A stretch of DNA of 8,986 nt from Propionibacteriales bacterium (GTDB lineage: Bacteria; Actinomycetota; Actinomycetes; Propionibacteriales; Propionibacteriaceae), in the NCBI GenBank assembly GCA_030453285.1, contig JAKDKP010000058.1, positions 1-8,986 of the forward strand, given 5' to 3'. Within the stretch, counting starts at the first letter, position 1; each line of letters begins with the position of its first letter. The notes under the pieces were generated by a model. The model worked only from the letters and a program-made list of their open reading frames with translations. It was not told the DNA's origin and did no database searches. Of the stretch, positions 6,016 to 8,986 are shown one piece after another. The position numbers were made by a program, and so were the translations under genes.

Positions 6016-6840
6016 TCAGAAGTCGGCGACCTCGGGGTCGACGCCCACGCGGTTGCCCGCGTCGAGCGCGTCGATGGCCTTGAGGTCGGCCTTGTCCAGC
6101 TCGAAGTCGAACAACCGGAAGTTCTCCTTGATCCGGTGCGGGGTGACCGACTTGGGGAAGACGACGTGACCCCTCTGCAGATGCCAGCGCAGGATGACCT
6201 GGGCGGCAGTGCGGTTGAGCTTGTCGGCGATCTCGATGACGGCCGCGTTTTCGAGGTCCTTCGACAGTCCCAGCGGGCTGTACGCCTCGGTCACGATGCC
6301 CTTGCTCGCGTTGTACGCCGTGAGTTCACGCTGGGCCAGGGTTGGGTGCAGCTCGATCTGGTTGACCGCCGGCACGGTGTCGATGATCGCCAGGATCGCG
6401 TCCAGGTGCACCTGGTGGAAGTTGGAGACGCCGATCGACTTGGCCAGGCCAAGCGAGCGCACCTCCTGCATCTGCTCCCACGCCTTGGTGAAGTCACCCT
6501 TGGCCGGCGAGGGCCAGTGGATCAGATAGAGATTGACCTGGTCGAGGCCCAACTTGTCGAGGCTCTTCTTGGCGGCGTCGACGACGTTGTGGTGCTGGTC
6601 GTTCCACAACTTGGTGGTGACGAACAGATCGTCGCGGGCCAGACCGGAATCCTTGATCGCCTTGCCGACACCCTCCTCGTTGCCGTAGACGGCGGCGGTG
6701 TCGATGTGGCGGTAGCCGGTCTCCAGGGCGGTGCTGACCGCCGGCACGATGTCCTCGGTCGACACCTGCCAGACTCCGAATCCGAGCTGGGGGATGAGGT
6801 TGCCGTCGTTCAGGGCAACAGTGGGGACGACGTCAGTCAT
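6016..6840 (-). CDS. Aldo/keto reductase, AKR5-like (2,5-diketo-D-gluconate reductase type)
   Basis: A 274-residue soluble (beta/alpha)8-barrel enzyme of normal family length. The catalytic tetrad is complete: D47 (in YRHIDTA), Y52, K77 (in TTKLWN) and H108 (in LIHWP). GVSNF (137-141), NQIELHP (160-166) and the NADPH-binding FPKSVTPHRIKEN (228-240; K230, S231, R236) are all present. Enzymes of this group reduce aldehydes, methylglyoxal and keto sugars with NADPH; the sequence does not say which substrate is native. The start at 6840 has an AGGAGG ribosome site at 6847-6852, six bases upstream. It is divergent from argS, and it is followed by two hairpins before the SDR gene on the same strand, so it is probably its own transcription unit. 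A long plus-strand reading frame across it is merely the open upstream extension of argS. Confidence 0.94.
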   Translation of the reverse strand: MTDVVPTVALNDGNLIPQLGFGVWQVSTEDIVPAVSTALETGYRHIDTAAVYGNEEGVGKAIKDSGLARDDLFVTTKLWNDQHHNVVDAAKKSLDKLGLDQVNLYLIHWPSPAKGDFTKAWEQMQEVRSLGLAKSIGVSNFHQVHLDAILAIIDTVPAVNQIELHPTLAQRELTAYNASKGIVTEAYSPLGLSKDLENAAVIEIADKLNRTAAQVILRWHLQRGHVVFPKSVTPHRIKENFRLFDFELDKADLKAIDALDAGNRVGVDPEVADF

Positions 6841-6846
6841 GGGGTT

Positions 6847-6852
6847 CCTCCT
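6847..6852 (-). promoter_or_regulatory. Shine-Dalgarno of the aldo/keto reductase
   Basis: The minus strand reads AGGAGG, six bases before the ATG at 6840. It fixes the start and shows that this gene has a leader, unlike its apparently leaderless neighbours. No good -10/-35 pair was found upstream; CAGAAT (6880-6885) and AATAAT (6900-6905) are weak candidates. Confidence 0.75.
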
Positions 6853-6892
6853 CGGCCGGATGGCCTGGTCTGCGTACGAACATTCTGGGGTG

Positions 6893-6910
6893 CACGGCCA
6901 TTATTCCGTG
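6893..6910. promoter_or_regulatory. Small dyad in the AKR/argS divergent region, possible operator
   Basis: CACGG (6893-6897), an 8-base A/T-containing centre, and CCGTG (6906-6910) form an 18-bp dyad. It lies about 53 bases upstream of the reductase start and inside its likely promoter area. The size and position suit a dimeric repressor site, but five-base arms occur by chance in GC-rich DNA. No regulator gene is nearby. Confidence 0.2.
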
Positions 6911-6971
6911 TCGCCCGTGGGTCCCGCGGCCCGCCCCGGTCCGGTCGGTCTACGAGGTGTCGCCGGCGTGG

Positions 6972-6977
6972 AAGAAT
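6972..6977 (+). promoter_or_regulatory. Candidate -10 box for leaderless argS transcript
   Basis: AAGAAT lies seven bases before the ATG at 6985, close to the actinobacterial leaderless arrangement. It departs from the usual T at position 1, and no clear -35 is visible. The overlapping GGAAG (6970-6974), ten bases before the ATG, could alternatively be a poor ribosome site, so the leaderless reading is uncertain. Confidence 0.35.
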
Positions 6978-6984
6978 CTTGCCC

Positions 6985-8619
6985 ATGTCGTACGTTTCTG
7001 AGTTGAGTCAGCGTTTCGAGGCCGCGGCCGGGGTCGACCCCGAGTTGCGCCCAGCCACCAAGCCCCAGTTCGGCCATTTTCAGACGAGTGTGGCGCTGCG
7101 CCTGGCCAAGTCGGAGGGCAAGCCACCCCGTGAGGTGGCTCAGCGGATCATCGACACCGTCGACGTGGCTGACCTGTGCGAGCCGCTGGAGTTGGCCGGC
7201 CCCGGTTTCATCAACATCCGGCTGACCGAGAAGGCGATCGCCGACGGGGTGAGTGCCGTGCTGGCCGACCCACGCCACGGGGTGCCCGAGGCGGCCGAAC
7301 CGCAGCGGGTGGTGATCGACTACTCCGCCCCCAACGTCGCCAAGTCGATGCATGTCGGCCATCTGCGTTCGACGATCATCGGCGACGCGTTCAACCGGAT
7401 CCTCACCGCCCTGGGTCACACGGTGATCCCACAGAATCACATCGGCGACTGGGGCACCCAGTTCGGGCAGTTGGTCGAGCAGATCCTGGAAGAGGGTATC
7501 GACGCCGGCGAACTGACGCTGGCCGAGGCCGACGCGCTCTACAAGCGAGCTTCGGCGCACTTCAAGGCCGACGAGGAGTTCGCCACCCGAGCCCGCAAAC
7601 GGGTCGTCGCCCTGCAGGCCGGGGATGAGCAGACGTTGCAGATCTGGCGGCAACTGATGGCGGTGTCGAAGGACAGCTTCAACGAGGCGTACGAACGGCT
7701 CGGCGTGAAGCTCGTCGACGAGGATCTGGCCGGTGAGTCGACGTACAACGACGATCTGCCGGTGGTGGTGGCCGAGCTCGAGCAGTCCGGTGCGGCAGTG
7801 GTAGATGACGGCGCCCTGTGCATCTTCAACGAAGGGTTCAACGCCCCGCTGATCATCCGCAAGTCCGACGGGGGCTACGGCTACGCGACCACCGACCTGG
7901 CCGCGGTTCGCCGGCGGGTCGGCCCGTTGCACGCCAACCGGCTGATCTACGTCACCGATGTGCGCCAGGCCGGACACTTCGCCCAGGTCTTTGCGGCCGC
8001 GCGCAAAGCCGACTATCTGCCGGAGTCGGTGCAGGCCCAGCACGTCGGGTACGGAATGGTGCTCGGCCCCGACGGGCGGCCGTACAAGACCCGGGAGGGC
8101 AAGGCCCTGCCGTTGACGGCGCTGCTGGACTCCGCCGAGGAGCAGGTGGCCCGGCCGATCGCCCTCGCTGCGATCAAGTACGCCGACCTGTCCAACGGGA
8201 TCAACAAGGACTACGTCTTCGATCTTGTACGGATGGTGGCCACCACCGGTGACACCGGGCCGTACCTGCAGTACGCCCACGCCCGGATCTGTCAGGTGTT
8301 GCGCAAGGCCGAGGCCGAACAGATCCACGTCGGCGACAAGGTGCTCGAACTGCCGGAGCCGGCCGAGCAGGCGTTGGCGTTGTTGATCACCCGTTTCGGT
8401 GAGGTGGTCAGCGAGGTGGCCGACACCTTGCAGCCGCACCGGCTGTGTGGCTACCTGTACGAGTTGGCCGGTGCCGTCGCTCGGTTCTACGAGGCGTGCC
8501 CGGTGATCAAGTCTGAGGGCCTCGTACGGGAGTCGCGACTGGCGCTGTGTGTGGCCGCCAGGGACGCGCTGGCCGAGGGCCTCGACATGTTGGGCATCGA
8601 GGCCCCCGACCGGATGTGA
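6985..8619 (+). CDS. argS: Arginyl-tRNA synthetase (class I)
   Basis: A 544-residue cytosolic enzyme that charges tRNA-Arg with arginine, using ATP. The N-terminal Arg-tRNA synthetase domain spans about 1-90. The catalytic Rossmann domain starts at VVIDYSAPNVAKSMHVGHLR (109-128), where HVGH (123-126) is the HIGH signature. IGDWGTQFG (153-161) is a conserved ArgRS block. YKTREGK (367-373) sits at the KMSKS position, in the altered form usual in ArgRS. The anticodon-binding DALR domain runs from about 425 (GPYLQYAHAR) to the end. At 544 residues it is at the short end of the family. The frame is open for 356 codons upstream of the ATG, but that part lies opposite the aldo/keto reductase. The start chosen gives the normal N-terminus, with family-like sequence beginning a few residues later. 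The gene stands alone on the plus strand. Confidence 0.97.
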   Translation: MSYVSELSQRFEAAAGVDPELRPATKPQFGHFQTSVALRLAKSEGKPPREVAQRIIDTVDVADLCEPLELAGPGFINIRLTEKAIADGVSAVLADPRHGVPEAAEPQRVVIDYSAPNVAKSMHVGHLRSTIIGDAFNRILTALGHTVIPQNHIGDWGTQFGQLVEQILEEGIDAGELTLAEADALYKRASAHFKADEEFATRARKRVVALQAGDEQTLQIWRQLMAVSKDSFNEAYERLGVKLVDEDLAGESTYNDDLPVVVAELEQSGAAVVDDGALCIFNEGFNAPLIIRKSDGGYGYATTDLAAVRRRVGPLHANRLIYVTDVRQAGHFAQVFAAARKADYLPESVQAQHVGYGMVLGPDGRPYKTREGKALPLTALLDSAEEQVARPIALAAIKYADLSNGINKDYVFDLVRMVATTGDTGPYLQYAHARICQVLRKAEAEQIHVGDKVLELPEPAEQALALLITRFGEVVSEVADTLQPHRLCGYLYELAGAVARFYEACPVIKSEGLVRESRLALCVAARDALAEGLDMLGIEAPDRM

Positions 8620-8986
8620 TCACCGACGCGGACGCAGGCCGATCAGGGCAACCGCGGCCGCGGCGACCATGATCAGGGCACTCAGTCCCGAGGTGAGCGA
8701 CACCCCGGACTCGAAGGCGGTCCGGGCTGCCGTCGCCACGATCTCCGCCTGCTCGCCCGGCAGGGTCTGGGCGACCTGAAGGGCTCCGGCCAGGGTCTGT
8801 TCGGCGGCGTTCCGCGCCTCCGGCGAGACCCACGCCGGCAGCTCGAGGTGCGCCCGGTAGGCCGCGGTCACGATGCCGCCCAGCACGGCGGTGCCCAGCA
8901 GGGCACCCACCTCGTAGGCCATTTCGGAGACCGCCGAGGCCGAACCGGCCTTCGCCGGCGGCGCCGAGGAGATGATCAGGTCGTTC
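8620..8986 (-). CDS. C-terminal part of a DHA2-type MFS drug efflux transporter (5' end outside window)
   Basis: The last 121 residues of a membrane protein whose frame enters from the right edge. SAPPAKAGSASAVSEMAYEV (7-26 of the visible part), followed by GALLGTAVLGGIV, is the hallmark that precedes helix 13 in 14-helix DHA2 (EmrB/QacA-like) transporters. An amphipathic extracytoplasmic segment rich in alanine and glutamine follows (about 45-90), then a last helix (about 92-117) and a basic end, LRPRR. Such proteins export drugs or toxic compounds by proton antiport; the substrate is not predictable. Only this end is visible, so total length and integrity are unknown. An internal ATG at visible residue 22 is not a credible start, because the conserved sequence continues before it. 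Its stop codon directly abuts the argS stop. Confidence 0.85.
   Translation of the reverse strand, partial: NDLIISSAPPAKAGSASAVSEMAYEVGALLGTAVLGGIVTAAYRAHLELPAWVSPEARNAAEQTLAGALQVAQTLPGEQAEIVATAARTAFESGVSLTSGLSALIMVAAAAVALIGLRPRR

Noticed and set aside
4944..6840. SDR and aldo/keto reductase as one metabolic operon
   Set aside because: A 262-bp gap with three strong hairpins and a separate -10-like box before the SDR argue for independent transcription, although the shared strand is noted.
5917..6984. A long N-terminal extension of ArgS
   Set aside because: The frame is open, but this part is the reverse complement of a complete aldo/keto reductase, and the ArgS family N-terminus begins at the ATG at 6985.
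6901..8439. A 512-residue open frame on the minus strand opposite argS
   Set aside because: It is a composition shadow of the argS codon pattern: no recognisable domain, rich in G, V, R, H and Q, with no ribosome site. argS is certain on the other strand.

Overview
The window reads as chromosomal DNA of a high-GC actinobacterium. The supporting signs are strong G/C preference at third codon positions, a DUF222/13E12-type HNH nuclease gene (a family largely confined to Actinomycetota), the actinobacterial style of the CstA and ArgS proteins, and several genes whose -10 box sits only 6-7 bases before the start codon, as in leaderless mRNAs. Propionibacteriales is my best guess at order level, but that is an impression and not demonstrated.

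Layout. (1) 1-1132, minus: a DUF222 protein, cut by the left edge just as its HNH domain begins. (2) 1133-1402: non-coding, with a -10-like box and a degenerate dispersed repeat. (3) 1403-3873, minus: a two-gene operon, cstA (pyruvate/peptide-type transporter) then a small YbdD/YjiX protein, joined by a TGATG stop/start overlap. (4) 3874-4000: divergent promoter region. (5) 4001-4813, plus: a NagD-like HAD-IIA phosphatase. (6) 4814-4943: a convergent gap filled by a second copy of the dispersed repeat. (7) 4944-5753, minus: a short-chain dehydrogenase/reductase. (8) 5754-6015: 262 bp non-coding, with three strong inverted repeats. (9) 6016-6840, minus: an aldo/keto reductase. (10) 6841-6984: divergent promoter region. 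(11) 6985-8619, plus: argS. (12) 8620-8986, minus: the C-terminal end of a DHA2-type MFS efflux transporter, convergent with argS and with no base between the two stop codons.

The genes are mostly housekeeping or metabolic and do not form one pathway. Only cstA-ybdD is a clear functional unit. The two oxidoreductases share a strand but are separated by terminator-like hairpins, so they are probably transcribed separately. I found no CRISPR array, tRNA, rRNA, insertion sequence or phage module. The observations most worth a second look are non-coding: the paired degenerate intergenic repeat, the 69-nt nested palindrome, the repeated leaderless-type promoter spacing, and an apparent excess of CGTACG. 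I see no convincing new multi-gene system.
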